Origin: Mesorhizobium opportunistum WSM2075
GTDB taxonomy: Bacteria > Pseudomonadota > Alphaproteobacteria > Rhizobiales > Rhizobiaceae
Length of the DNA: 64,000 nucleotides
Direction: 5' to 3'
NCBI RefSeq assembly: GCF_000176035.2
Contig: NC_015675.1
Span: forward strand, 1,612,001 to 1,676,000
Part shown: piece by piece, positions 35,153 to 44,470 of the stretch
How the letters are laid out: each line of letters opens with the position of its first letter
How positions within the stretch are numbered: the stretch's first letter is position 1
Notes under the pieces: model-generated
Seen by the model: the letters and a program-made list of their open reading frames with translations, nothing else
Databases searched by the model: none
Told to the model about the DNA's origin: nothing
Position numbers and translations under genes: made by a program

Positions 35153-36145
35153 TCATGCGTCGGGTTGGCGGACGTCGATGTCGCTGAGATAGGCGACGAC
35201 GGTGGCATGGGAGGTTGCCGCCGTCAGTGCGCCGATCACCAGCACCATCAGCACGACGCCGAAATAGCCGGCCGAGCCGATGGCGAAATTGCCGAACAGG
35301 GCAGTGGCCTGGTCGGCCTGCGGCGTCGCCATGTTGCGCGACGACCACCAGGAAAAGACGATGAAGACGAGCACCGCGGCCGCCCCGCCGGCGGCCGCGC
35401 CCTTCATGCCGGTGACCAGGAAATGCCGACGGAACTCGCGCGCGATGAAGGCCGCCTCGGCGCCGACGAAATGCAGCACCTCGATGATGTGACCGTTGCC
35501 GGCCATGGCGCCGCGGGTCGCGAACACGACCGTCAGCACCGTCGCCGACAGCATCAGCGCCAAGACGGCGATGCCGATCGTCACCGTGGTGCGGGCCATG
35601 GCCACCAGCCGGTCGACCCAGGTGCGGTGATCGTCGAGCGAGGCGCTCGGCAGCTTCGGCGTGATCGCGGCGCGCATGGCGGCGAAATCGGGCGGGTTGT
35701 TCTCGTCGATGGTGACGATGATCAGGCGCGGTACCGGAAGGTCGTCGATGTTGAGGCCCGAACCAAGCCACGGTTCCAGCAGCCTGGCGGTCGCCTCGCG
35801 GTCGATGATCCGCGTCGACTTCACGCCGGGGAACTCGCCGGCGATCTGCGAGGCCTGGGTGAGCGCTGCCTCCATGTCGAGGCCGTCGGCCGGCTTGACC
35901 TGGATCGTCGCCTCACGCGAGATCTGGTTCTCCCAGACCGAGGCCGTATCACGCACCAGCGTCACCGCGCCGAAGGTCAGGCAGGACAGGAAGGTCATGA
36001 TGGCGATGACCAGCACCAGGGCGCGGCCGGCGATGTTCTGCGCCGGCACGATCGGCGCCATCTTGCGCTGGGCGCGTGGCCTTGCCTCGGCCGTTTCGGC
36101 TTCCTGCTCGTGCTCGTGGAGATGTTCGACGGACAAATCAGTCAT
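35153..36145 (-). CDS. ftsX: Cell division protein FtsX
   Basis: A 330-residue membrane protein: cytosolic acidic/His-rich N-terminus, first helix (about 41-62), a periplasmic domain (about 65-170), and three further C-terminal helices. With FtsE it forms the ABC-type complex that controls septal peptidoglycan hydrolysis. The start overlaps the ftsE stop by 8 bp, so translation is coupled. The overlap and order ftsE-ftsX are universal. Confidence 0.93.
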   Translation of the reverse strand: MTDLSVEHLHEHEQEAETAEARPRAQRKMAPIVPAQNIAGRALVLVIAIMTFLSCLTFGAVTLVRDTASVWENQISREATIQVKPADGLDMEAALTQASQIAGEFPGVKSTRIIDREATARLLEPWLGSGLNIDDLPVPRLIIVTIDENNPPDFAAMRAAITPKLPSASLDDHRTWVDRLVAMARTTVTIGIAVLALMLSATVLTVVFATRGAMAGNGHIIEVLHFVGAEAAFIAREFRRHFLVTGMKGAAAGGAAAVLVFIVFSWWSSRNMATPQADQATALFGNFAIGSAGYFGVVLMVLVIGALTAATSHATVVAYLSDIDVRQPDA

Positions 36146-36797
36146 AGATGTCCAGCCTTCCGCCGGCCAGGATCATGCGGCGTGCATCGACCTGTTCCAT
36201 CAGGCCGAGATCGTGGGTCGCGATCACCACGGCGGTGCCCAGCCGATTGAGTTCGATGAACAGCCGCAGCAGACGCCGCGCCAGCGGCGGATCGACATTG
36301 CCGGTCGGCTCGTCGGCGAGCAGGATCTCCGGCTGTTCGATCAGCGCGCGCGCAATCGCGGCGCGCTGCTTCTCGCCGCCCGACAGGACCGGCGGCAGCA
36401 CATGCATGCGCTCGCCCAGCCCCACCCATTTCAACAGCTCGGTGACATCGGTACGGTAGCTTGCTTCCTCGCGCCCGCGCACGCGCAGCGGCAGCGCGAC
36501 GTTCTCGTAGGTGGTCATGTGGTCGAGCAGGCGAAAATCCTGGAAAACCACGCCGATACGGCGCCGCAAATGCGGCAGTTCGGTGCGCGAGATGCGCGAG
36601 CGGTCCTTGCCGAAGATGGTGATCAACCCGCGCGTCGGCTTCAGCGACATGAACAGAAGGCGCAGCAAGGTCGTCTTCCCGGCGCCCGACGGCCCGCTCA
36701 GGAACTGGAACGAGCGCTCCGGTATATGCAGGGAAATGTCGCGGAGGATTTCCGGACCCATGCCATAGCGGAGGCCGACATTTTCGAAGCGAATCAA
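36138..36797 (-). CDS. ftsE: Cell division ATP-binding protein FtsE
   Basis: A 219-residue ABC ATPase with Walker A GPSGAGKTT (35-43), VFQDFRLLDHMTTYENVALPL, signature LSGGEKQR, Walker B ILLADEPTG and the switch ATHD. FtsE energises FtsX during division. It is first in the leftward unit ftsE-ftsX. About 70 and 130 bp upstream lie a TTAA-N7-TTAA box and a TTAACCAT site, consistent with CtrA control. Confidence 0.95.
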   Translation of the reverse strand: MIRFENVGLRYGMGPEILRDISLHIPERSFQFLSGPSGAGKTTLLRLLFMSLKPTRGLITIFGKDRSRISRTELPHLRRRIGVVFQDFRLLDHMTTYENVALPLRVRGREEASYRTDVTELLKWVGLGERMHVLPPVLSGGEKQRAAIARALIEQPEILLADEPTGNVDPPLARRLLRLFIELNRLGTAVVIATHDLGLMEQVDARRMILAGGRLDIYD

Positions 36798-36867
36798 TTT
36801 CGACGACCTGAATTTCCGGGCAGCGCAGAACCTGCCTGTTCTGCGAAAAGACCATCGGCCGGCATGG

Positions 36868-36882
36868 TTAACCGGCGGTTAA
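36868..36882. promoter_or_regulatory. CtrA-type box TTAA-N7-TTAA
   Basis: TTAACCGGCGGTTAA matches the full CtrA consensus TTAA-N7-TTAA and is palindromic. It lies between the divergent ftsE and DUF3426-like genes. A further TTAACCAT, the 8-mer CtrA motif type, is at 36929-36936. Confidence 0.7.
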
Positions 36883-36989
36883 TTTCTGGGTTCTTTCGGC
36901 TCGTCACAAGGGCTCCGGTGGGGAAGCGTTAACCATTTTTGTTTACGCAAAAGAAACGAAAAGCGAACACGTGCTGCAACGCTGGGGCC

Positions 36990-37628
36990 ATGATGGCTGA
37001 CGAACGAACCGCGCGCCCGGTTTCCGGCGAAATCATGACCGATCCCCCGGCAGTTGCCGTGGCGGACCGGTTCATGCGCGGTCCTGCGGCCGAGATCGTC
37101 GATGCCGACTATGTGGTGATGTCGCGGCCCCCGGTCGAAAACGTTTCACCGCCGCCGCGTGCGATCGTCACGCCGCCCATCGAGGGCATGGACATGCTGC
37201 GCAAGCCCGAGGCGCCGGCGGAGCGGCCGCCGGCCTCGCGCGGCGGGCCGATCTTCTGGATCGCCGGCATCGCCGCTGCCCTTGCCGCCTTCTGGGTCTC
37301 CGGCGGGCACGCGCTGGTGCGCCAGGCGCCGGTTCTCTCCGGTGGGCAAACATCGGCGCTGACGATTTCGGGCGTCACCTCTCGCGTCGACGCCTCCGGA
37401 CCCAATCCCGTGCTGTTCGTCGATGGGGAGGCCGCCAATGACGGCGCGAAGCCGGCACAGCTGCCGCCGCTCGAGATCCGGGTGACCGGCAATGACGGGC
37501 GCACAACCCGCTATACGTTGGGGACATCCGGCCATTCGCTGGCGTCGGGAGAAAGATTTGGCTTTGCCAGCCGGCTCGACGTGCCTAAGAACGGCGTAAG
37601 GACCGTTTTGGTCACTTTTGCGCAGTAG
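36990..37628 (+). CDS. Membrane protein with DUF3426-like periplasmic domain
   Basis: A 212-residue protein: cytosolic Pro-rich N-terminus, one transmembrane helix (about 87-105) and a C-terminal beta domain (SGVTSRVDASGPNPVLFVDGEAANDG, EIRVTGNDGRTTRYTLG) like that of the MJ0042 zinc-finger/DUF3426 proteins that often lie next to ftsE in rhizobia. The zinc ribbon (CPxC pairs) expected at the N-terminus is absent. The ATG at 36990 or 36993 is most likely. hpt follows after 23 bp. Function unknown, perhaps envelope or division related. Confidence 0.65.
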   Translation: MMADERTARPVSGEIMTDPPAVAVADRFMRGPAAEIVDADYVVMSRPPVENVSPPPRAIVTPPIEGMDMLRKPEAPAERPPASRGGPIFWIAGIAAALAAFWVSGGHALVRQAPVLSGGQTSALTISGVTSRVDASGPNPVLFVDGEAANDGAKPAQLPPLEIRVTGNDGRTTRYTLGTSGHSLASGERFGFASRLDVPKNGVRTVLVTFAQ

Positions 37629-37651
37629 GCGATCACCGAGGAAGACGAGCA

Positions 37652-38194
37652 ATGCCCATCGTACGCGACAAGGACATCGAGGTCCTATTTTCGGCGTCGG
37701 CGATCGCGCGGCGCAATCTTGAGCTGGCCAAGGAGATCGCCGAGCACGACTATCACGATCTCCTGGTGATCTCGGTGCTGAAGGGCTCGTTCATCTTCGC
37801 CGCCGATCTGATCCGCGCCATGCACGATGTCGGCCTGTCGCCCGAGGTCGAGTTCATCTTCATCTCCAGCTATGGCGCCGGCACCAGCAGCGGCGAGGTA
37901 AGGGTGCTGCGCGACATCGACAATGAGGTCACCGGCCGCGACGTGCTGTTGATCGACGACATCCTCGAATCAGGCAAGACGCTGAGCTTCACCCGTGACC
38001 TGATGCTGTCGCGTGGCGCGAAAAGCTGTTCCATCGCCGTGCTGCTCGACAAGCGCATGCGCCGTCAGACCGCGCTAAACGCCGACTATGTCGGCTTCGA
38101 CTGCCCGGATTATTTCGTCGTCGGCTATGGCATGGACGTTGCACATGCTTTCCGCGAATTGCCGTTCGTGGGTGTTGTGAAAGGCGACGCGTAA
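37652..38194 (+). CDS. hpt: Hypoxanthine phosphoribosyltransferase
   Basis: A 180-residue PRTase with the PRPP loop VLLIDDILESGKTL, an early VLKGSFIFAADL and late YVGFDCPDYFVVGYGMDV, matching bacterial Hpt. It salvages hypoxanthine/guanine to IMP/GMP. GAGGAAGACGAGC precedes the ATG. It lies 23 bp after the DUF3426-like gene and is probably co-transcribed. Confidence 0.95.
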   Translation: MPIVRDKDIEVLFSASAIARRNLELAKEIAEHDYHDLLVISVLKGSFIFAADLIRAMHDVGLSPEVEFIFISSYGAGTSSGEVRVLRDIDNEVTGRDVLLIDDILESGKTLSFTRDLMLSRGAKSCSIAVLLDKRMRRQTALNADYVGFDCPDYFVVGYGMDVAHAFRELPFVGVVKGDA

Positions 38195-38313
38195 AGCCTT
38201 TGCCTCGTCCTGGCGATTCTGAAAAAGGCCTTAACGGCGTCCAAGAAAATTAGCCCGCCAGCCAGCCGGGGCTTTCAGGAAAAGTCAACGTTTGGCCGCC
38301 AAATATGCCGGCC

Positions 38314-38685
38314 ATGGCAAAGCTTCTGATCGTCGAGGACGATGAGTCCGTCCGCACCCTCGCCGCCCGCGCGCTCGAACGCGCCGGCCATACAATCGAT
38401 ATCGCCGCCGATGGCGCGCAAGGGCTTTCGCTGATCCGCGCCGCGAATGGCGGCTACGACCTCGTGGTCTCCGATATCCGCATGCCGGAGATGGACGGCA
38501 TCGAGATGGCGATCGCGGCGGCCGCGCTTTTCCCGGCGATGAAGATCCTGCTGATGACCGGTTATGCCGACCAGCGCGAGCGCGCCGAGGAGTTGAACGG
38601 CATCATCCTCGATGTCGTGCAAAAGCCCTTCACGCTGGCTGAAATCCGCTCGCGGGTCGAACGGGCGCTGATCTGCTTCGCCTGA
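38314..38685 (+). CDS. Single-domain response regulator, CpdR-like
   Basis: A 123-residue receiver domain without output: acidic pair EDDES near the N-terminus, phospho-acceptor Asp in LVVSDIRMPEMDG, conserved Thr in LLMTGYAD and Lys in VVQKPFTLAEI. CpdR of alphaproteobacteria adapts ClpXP for CtrA degradation; the PEMDGIE and short length fit that group, but orthology is inferred. An ATG at 38305 is an alternative start. Its stop codon abuts the stop of the convergent transporter within the palindrome TGATCA. Confidence 0.85.
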   Translation: MAKLLIVEDDESVRTLAARALERAGHTIDIAADGAQGLSLIRAANGGYDLVVSDIRMPEMDGIEMAIAAAALFPAMKILLMTGYADQRERAEELNGIILDVVQKPFTLAEIRSRVERALICFA

Positions 38686-39633
38686 TCAGGCTGGGTCGGT
38701 GGCAGCCAACACCGTTGCCGGGCTCTTGCGCAATCCGCTGTTGAGCGCCAACAGGCCCGCGCCAATGATCAGGGCCGCACCGATGACGGTCGTCGACCGC
38801 GGCACTTCGGCGAAGAACAGAAAACCCCACAGCGGCGACCACAGGATGCCGGTGTATTCGAAGGTGGCGACGCGGTTGGCCGGCGCCAGCCGATAGCCCT
38901 GGGACAACAGGATCATGCCGGCCGAAGCGACGAAACCGCAGGCCGCCATCTTGAGGAAATCCGGCAGCGTCGGCCATATCCATGGCCGCACCAGGAACTC
39001 CAGGCTCGGATGGACGGCGTGGGTGATGCCGGCAAGGTGAAAACTGCCGGCGACCATGGCAGCACCGATGAGGTAGGCGCCGTTCTGATAGAAAGCCATG
39101 ACGGTGGACGATTCGGTATCGCCGATCTTGCGGGCCATCAACTGCGAGAAGCCGTAGAGCGCCGCCGAACCCAGCGATAGCAGTGCCGCCCAGTCGAACA
39201 GGCCGGCGCCCGGACGCACCATCACGACGACGCCGAGCAGCCCGATCAGCACGGTCGCCAGCGTGCGCCAGGAGACGCGCTCGCCAAGATACGGCCCGGC
39301 CAGTGCCATGATGAACAGCGGCGCCATGAAGTAGAGCGCCACGGCATCGGCCAGCGGCAGGGCGGCGATGGCCAGATAGTACATCGTGTAGGAGGTGAAC
39401 TGGATGAAGGCGCGTATCGTCAGCAGGCCGAACCGTCGCGACAGGATTGCCGGCAGGCCGACATCGGCGTGGACAAGAAGGATCAGGATCGGCAAGGCGA
39501 CGATCGAACGGATCGCCATCACCTCGGTCACCGGGTAGCCGCTCGACACGGCCTTGACCAGCGGATCCTGCAGCGAGAAGACCAGCACACCGAGGCACAG
39601 GCTCAGGATGCCGCGCACCATCCTATTTTGCAT
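38686..39633 (-). CDS. DMT/EamA family transporter
   Basis: A 315-residue membrane protein with ten predicted helices in two EamA halves (VFSLQDPLVKAV, YLAIAALPLADAVALYFMAPLF, then EYTGILWSPLWGFLFFAEVP). The family exports small metabolites; substrate unknown. Divergent from a LysR gene that probably controls it. Confidence 0.9.
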   Translation of the reverse strand: MQNRMVRGILSLCLGVLVFSLQDPLVKAVSSGYPVTEVMAIRSIVALPILILLVHADVGLPAILSRRFGLLTIRAFIQFTSYTMYYLAIAALPLADAVALYFMAPLFIMALAGPYLGERVSWRTLATVLIGLLGVVVMVRPGAGLFDWAALLSLGSAALYGFSQLMARKIGDTESSTVMAFYQNGAYLIGAAMVAGSFHLAGITHAVHPSLEFLVRPWIWPTLPDFLKMAACGFVASAGMILLSQGYRLAPANRVATFEYTGILWSPLWGFLFFAEVPRSTTVIGAALIIGAGLLALNSGLRKSPATVLAATDPA

Positions 39634-39843
39634 CCGCGTTCAGGCTCCCGCGCGTATGACCGGAGGCCCCCGCCTGCAGATCAAAAAGAACCCGCCACCG
39701 TTTCGGGCAGCGGGCACGAGTGAGGACTCTCGATTGGTCCGCAGCCGATTCGGCAGCCGCATATCCAATGGGTGAGGCGACTATCGTCCGACGTTTGACA
39801 TGTTGCAAACGAATTGGAATGATACCAGCAATCAAATTTTCTT

Positions 39844-40734
39844 ATGGCGGATTCCATGCGGCCGACCCTCGACAGCGATCTCCTGCGCACCTTCGTGGCC
39901 ATTGCCGATGCCGGCAATTTCACCAAGGCGGCGGAACTGGCCGGCCGCACCCAGTCGGCCGTGTCGATGCAGATGAAGAAGCTCGAAAGCCTGGTCGGCG
40001 ACAGCCTGTTCGAGCGCGGTTCACGCGGCGTCGCACTGACGCGGCGCGGCGGCGAACTCATCGTGAATGCCCGCCGCATCGTCTCGCTGCTCGACGAAAC
40101 GGCAGCGTCGATGGCGGCCGCGCCGCTCGGCGGGCCGGTGCGCATCGGCATTCCGGAGGAGTATGGCCACGCTATCCTGTCGCGGGCGCTCGGCGCGTTT
40201 TCGAAGCGCCACGCACAGGTTGAGGTCACCGTGCGCTATGCCCATTCCTGGGCGCAGATGGCGTCGCTCGCCGCCGGCGAACTCGATCTATGCGTGGTGT
40301 TCGAATGGCAGGATGCTTCCGGCGGCGAAGTGCTGATGCACGATCCGACCGTGTGGGTGACATCGACCCTGCATCACATGCATGAGGAGCGTCCGGTGCC
40401 GATCGCGCTCTACAACCGGGCCGGCTGGTGCAAGGATTTCGCCATCAAATCGCTGGAGCAGCGTGGCCTTGCCTATCGCGTCGCCTATACCAGTGACACC
40501 AATGGCGGCCTGAAGCTTGCCGTCACCTCGGGGCTGGCGATTGCGCCGATTTCGCGCAGCAACATTCCGGACGGCTGCCGTGAGCTGACGTCGGCCGACG
40601 GGTTCGGCGACATCGATTCCTCCAATGTGGTGATGCATCGCAACCCGAACGCGTCGGGCGAGGCGATCGACGGCATGCAAGAGGCGATCCGGGAAGCGTT
40701 CGTCAACAGGCAAGCCCACCCTGCCGTTGCATAA
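39844..40734 (+). CDS. LysR family transcriptional regulator
   Basis: A 296-residue LysR protein: HTH in FVAIADAGNFTKAAELAGRTQSAVSMQMKKLESLVG and a C-terminal effector domain with RIGIPEEYGHAILSRALGAFSKRHAQVEV. The divergent DMT transporter (210 bp between starts) is the probable target. Effector unknown. Confidence 0.93.
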   Translation: MADSMRPTLDSDLLRTFVAIADAGNFTKAAELAGRTQSAVSMQMKKLESLVGDSLFERGSRGVALTRRGGELIVNARRIVSLLDETAASMAAAPLGGPVRIGIPEEYGHAILSRALGAFSKRHAQVEVTVRYAHSWAQMASLAAGELDLCVVFEWQDASGGEVLMHDPTVWVTSTLHHMHEERPVPIALYNRAGWCKDFAIKSLEQRGLAYRVAYTSDTNGGLKLAVTSGLAIAPISRSNIPDGCRELTSADGFGDIDSSNVVMHRNPNASGEAIDGMQEAIREAFVNRQAHPAVA

Positions 40735-40758
40735 AAGCAGCCGGTTGCTCCGGCCGTC

Positions 40759-43362
40759 CTATTTCAGCTCCAGCAGCCGTTCGAGATAGCTGCGCTCGAC
40801 ATCGGGACTGAGTGCATTGCCGAGCCGCTTGCGGATCGCTTCGAGGATCTGGCGCGCGCGCTGGACATCGATCTCGTCGGGCACTTTCACCGAATCGCCG
40901 AAATCCGGCCCCTTGCTGGCGCGTGGCCGGCCGAGCGGGTCGCGGTCGGCATTCTGCTGGCGTCCGCCTTGCTCGCTGCCGCCCTGGTCGCCCTGCATGG
41001 CCTGCATCTGTTTCATCATGTCCTTGGCGCCCTTGCGCAGCGCCTCCAGCGCCCGGCCCTGATGGCCGACGGCTTCGTCGCCCTGGCCCTCGCCGAGCGC
41101 CTGCTCGGCGCTGCCCATGGACTTGCCGGCCTCGCCAAATCCTTCATTGGGCTCCATGCCCATGCCTTCGAGGCCCTTCTTCAGCTTGTCGAGATCGCTT
41201 TTCAGCTGGCCCTGGCCTTCCTGCAACTGCTTCAGCGCATCGGCGAATTCCTGTGGCGTCATCGGCTTCTGCCTGGCGAGCGGATCGCGATCCTGGCCGA
41301 CGCCCGGCTTGTCCTGGTCCTCGCCGCCGCCCTGGCCAAGCTGCTCGTCGCGGTTCTGTCCGCGCTGGCGCTCGCCGCGCTGCATCTGATCCATGCGGAA
41401 GGTGTCGTTCATCATCTCCTGCTGACGCCGCAGGATTTCGCCGAGCTTGTCCATCTGCTGGCGCATCTCGCTGTCCTGCTGGCCGCCCTGCTGCTGACGG
41501 CCGGCCTGGAGGTTGTTCATCATATCCTGCAGTTGCGACAGCAATTGCTGCGCCTTGTCGCGGTCGCCCGACTTCGCCAGGTTCTCGATCTGGTCCATCA
41601 TGCGGTCGATGTCGCTCTGGCGCAGTTCCTGGCCATTCTGCTGCATCTGCGGCGCGTTCGGGTTCTGCTTGGCGCGTTCGGCGAATTCCTGCAGGAACTG
41701 GTTCATCGCCTCGCGCAGTTCCTTCATCGCCTTTTCGATTTCCTGGTCGCTGGCGCCGTTCTTGATGGCATCCTGCAACGCCTGCTGCGCCTGGCGCAGC
41801 CGCTTTTCGGCGGCAGAGAGGTTGCCCTCCTCGATGCCGAGCGCGATTTCCCAGAGATAGGCGACCTCGCTGCGCAGCTGATCGTCGCTTTCGGCCAGCT
41901 TCAGCCGGCTGCGCGCGCTCATGATGGCGAGGTAGTGGGACATGTTGTCGAACGTGTCTTCCGGCCGCAGCGTGACGGCGTCCATCAGGTCGAGCACGCG
42001 CGGCTTGGCATTGGCGTCGAGCGCCAGCAGGCGGCGCTGTTCGATCACCGCCCGGGCCAGCGGGTTGGCGAATGGCCGTTCGGGCATCACCAGCGTCTTG
42101 GTCTCGCTCGACGCGGTGTGCCCGGCGTCGTCGGTGGCGACGAGCGTCAGCTTGATGCTGCTGCCGGCCCAGACGTGCTCTGTCAGGTCCTTCGAGGTCT
42201 TGGCCGCATTCGACTTGCCGCCGCGGCGCGGCAGCGTCAGCGGCATCTCGGGTGGGCCGTAGAGTGGGCGTGCACCCGGCGCCTGCGGGTCGGCCAGCGT
42301 GAACACCGCCTTGGCATTGGCGGCACCGTAGTCGTCGTCGATCTGGTAGTTGAGCTCGAAGGCGCCGTTGGCGGCGCGCTTGGGCTCGCCGACGAAGCGG
42401 ATCTGCGGCGGCTTGTCGGGCACGACGGCGAAGGCCCAGCGGCCGAGCTGATCCTCACCCGACTTCAGCGTCAGCGTGCCGTCGCCGGTCAGCTTGCCGA
42501 TGAACTGGCGTATCTTCGACGGCGAGGAGGATGGCGCCGGGCTTGCTGCCGGCTTGGCCGAGGCAGCCTGCTGGCTGGCCGGGTCGATGGCGCGGGCATT
42601 GCCGTCCTTGTCGGCATAGGCGAGCGTTTCCTCGCCCGAGCCTCCGGTGACGCGCAAGGAGACCTCGCTACCTTCGGGGACATGAAACGTCGGCGTCGCC
42701 TGGTTGGCGTCGGCGGTCAGGAAGATCGGCGGCTTGCCGGTATAGGCCGGCGGCGTCACCCATGCGTCGATGCGCGGCGGCACGATGTCGTATGTGCCAT
42801 GGGCCATGAACCCATCGCTTAGCCGGCCGCCCGTCGGCCCGAAGGAGAAGGCAAAGGCGGTGACGAGCAGAAGTGCCGCTACAGCGCGCAGCCCCCAGGG
42901 ATCGCGCTCCGGCACGCGCGTGCGCGGCAAATCGGCGCCGAGGCTGTCGAGCTTTGCGGCCATGCGCTTCTGATGCTCGCGCCAGAGCGCCTGGGAGAAG
43001 CTGCTTTCCCGCCCGCTTGGCCGGTCGGCCTGCGTCAGCACGGGGCTGTGCAGCAGGCTGTTGGCTGCCTCGATACGGCGATCGACCTCGGCAGCACCTG
43101 GCACGCGGAAGAAGCGGAGCGGATAGAGGGCGGCGAGCCCGGCGACTCCGAATGCGGCGACAAGGCCGATGCGCATCATATCCGGCAGCCGGGAGAAAAT
43201 GCCGAACCAGGAGGCGCTGAGGAACAGGATGGCGACGATGACGAGCGGGAGCAGCAGCGGCCAGCCACGCTCGACCATCATCGAGACCCGTGTCGCCAGC
43301 CGGCTCAAGGCGAGGCGCCCGGCCAGGCCGCGGTCGTTGCTGAAGGTGGGTCGTTGCGTCAT
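40759..43362 (-). CDS. TIGR02302 family membrane protein
   Basis: An 867-residue protein: two N-terminal transmembrane helices, a third near residue 145, a long periplasmic-type beta region, and a C-terminal half (about 500-850) very rich in Gln, Met and Lys/Glu that should form coiled coils (GQELRQSDIDRMMDQIENL, QQQGGQQD). This is the alphaproteobacterial TIGR02302 (DUF4175-like) layout; function unknown. The start at 43362 (MTQRPTFSND) has GGAAGGG upstream; 43395 is possible. In relatives it is near lysA, as here, with a dehydratase/ArsR pair between. Confidence 0.88.
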   Translation of the reverse strand: MTQRPTFSNDRGLAGRLALSRLATRVSMMVERGWPLLLPLVIVAILFLSASWFGIFSRLPDMMRIGLVAAFGVAGLAALYPLRFFRVPGAAEVDRRIEAANSLLHSPVLTQADRPSGRESSFSQALWREHQKRMAAKLDSLGADLPRTRVPERDPWGLRAVAALLLVTAFAFSFGPTGGRLSDGFMAHGTYDIVPPRIDAWVTPPAYTGKPPIFLTADANQATPTFHVPEGSEVSLRVTGGSGEETLAYADKDGNARAIDPASQQAASAKPAASPAPSSSPSKIRQFIGKLTGDGTLTLKSGEDQLGRWAFAVVPDKPPQIRFVGEPKRAANGAFELNYQIDDDYGAANAKAVFTLADPQAPGARPLYGPPEMPLTLPRRGGKSNAAKTSKDLTEHVWAGSSIKLTLVATDDAGHTASSETKTLVMPERPFANPLARAVIEQRRLLALDANAKPRVLDLMDAVTLRPEDTFDNMSHYLAIMSARSRLKLAESDDQLRSEVAYLWEIALGIEEGNLSAAEKRLRQAQQALQDAIKNGASDQEIEKAMKELREAMNQFLQEFAERAKQNPNAPQMQQNGQELRQSDIDRMMDQIENLAKSGDRDKAQQLLSQLQDMMNNLQAGRQQQGGQQDSEMRQQMDKLGEILRRQQEMMNDTFRMDQMQRGERQRGQNRDEQLGQGGGEDQDKPGVGQDRDPLARQKPMTPQEFADALKQLQEGQGQLKSDLDKLKKGLEGMGMEPNEGFGEAGKSMGSAEQALGEGQGDEAVGHQGRALEALRKGAKDMMKQMQAMQGDQGGSEQGGRQQNADRDPLGRPRASKGPDFGDSVKVPDEIDVQRARQILEAIRKRLGNALSPDVERSYLERLLELK

Positions 43363-43478
43363 CGGCCCTTCCATGGGACGGGCAAAATAGCCCAAGCCTC
43401 ACGACTCCAAGAATACCAGCAAACACGGCAAAGGCGAGGCAGTTTGAAAAAACGTGAAGTCGGCCGAAATGGTTGCAA

Positions 43479-44420
43479 TCAAAAATTGGCGGGGTTCGCG
43501 TTGGCACCACAGACCAGCACGGCGACGCGTTCTCCCGACGCCGGCGCGTAGCGGCCGGACAGCATCGCGGCGAAAGCGGCGGCACCTCCCGGCTCGGAGA
43601 TGATGCGAACGCTGTTCCACAGCGCTTTCTGCGCGGTGATGATGTCGTCGTCGCTGACCAGAATGGAGCGTTCGACGAAGGCTTCGGCGATCGGGAACAT
43701 CATTTCGCCGACGCGCTTTGGCGCCAGCGAATCGGCGGCTATGCCTTCCGCCGGCGCGTCGACGGGGTGACCCGCCTCGAAGGCGCGGTGAAGCGTCGGC
43801 GCGCCTTCCGGTTCGACGGCGACGATGCGGATGCGGCCTGCATACCAGGCGGCGATGCCGCCGATCAGGCCGCCGCCGCCGACCGCGACCAGCAGCGTGT
43901 CGATCTCGGGCAGGTCGCTCTCGATCTCCAGCCCGAGCGTGCCCTGGCCGACCAGCGTCTCCTCCTCATTGAAGGCGTGGATCTGCAGAGCGCCGGTTTC
44001 CTCGGCGAAACGTTCGCTGGCGGCCAGCGCTTCGGCATAACGGGCGCCGCCGACGACCAGTTCGGCGCCATAGGAGCGAATACGCTCCAGCTTGGCCTGT
44101 GGGCTGACTTCGGGAACGAAGATGGTCGCCTTGTGCCCAAGCCGCATGGCTGCGTAGGCGACGGCGGCGCCATGATTGCCGCCCGACGCGGCGACGACGC
44201 CGGCCTCGGGAACCCGCCGCTCCAAGAGATTGGTGAAGGCGCCGCGCACCTTGAACGAGCCGGAATGCTGCAGGCATTCGAGCTTGAGGTCGACCGTCAG
44301 CGGCGGCCGGTCGAAGTCGGCCATGTCGACGCGCAGCACCGGCGTGCGCCTGATATAAGGGCGAATGCGCGGCTCCATCGCGGCAATGCGTTCGCGTGTG
44401 ACGGTGTTGCCTTGCGGCAT
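43479..44420 (-). CDS. Threonine/serine dehydratase
   Basis: A 313-residue fold-type II PLP enzyme. The PLP lysine is in HSGSFKVRGA, and SGGNHGAAVAYAA and VGGGGLIGGIAAW bind the phosphate and substrate. It lacks the C-terminal regulatory ACT domains of biosynthetic IlvA, so a catabolic threonine or hydroxy-amino-acid dehydratase is likely. A divergent ArsR-type regulator lies 50 bp upstream, probably controlling it. Confidence 0.9.
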   Translation of the reverse strand: MPQGNTVTRERIAAMEPRIRPYIRRTPVLRVDMADFDRPPLTVDLKLECLQHSGSFKVRGAFTNLLERRVPEAGVVAASGGNHGAAVAYAAMRLGHKATIFVPEVSPQAKLERIRSYGAELVVGGARYAEALAASERFAEETGALQIHAFNEEETLVGQGTLGLEIESDLPEIDTLLVAVGGGGLIGGIAAWYAGRIRIVAVEPEGAPTLHRAFEAGHPVDAPAEGIAADSLAPKRVGEMMFPIAEAFVERSILVSDDDIITAQKALWNSVRIISEPGGAAAFAAMLSGRYAPASGERVAVLVCGANANPANF

Positions 44421-44470
44421 GGCGATCTCCTCGGGATTGACTGTAATTAGTAACTTGGCAAAATAGCTAA

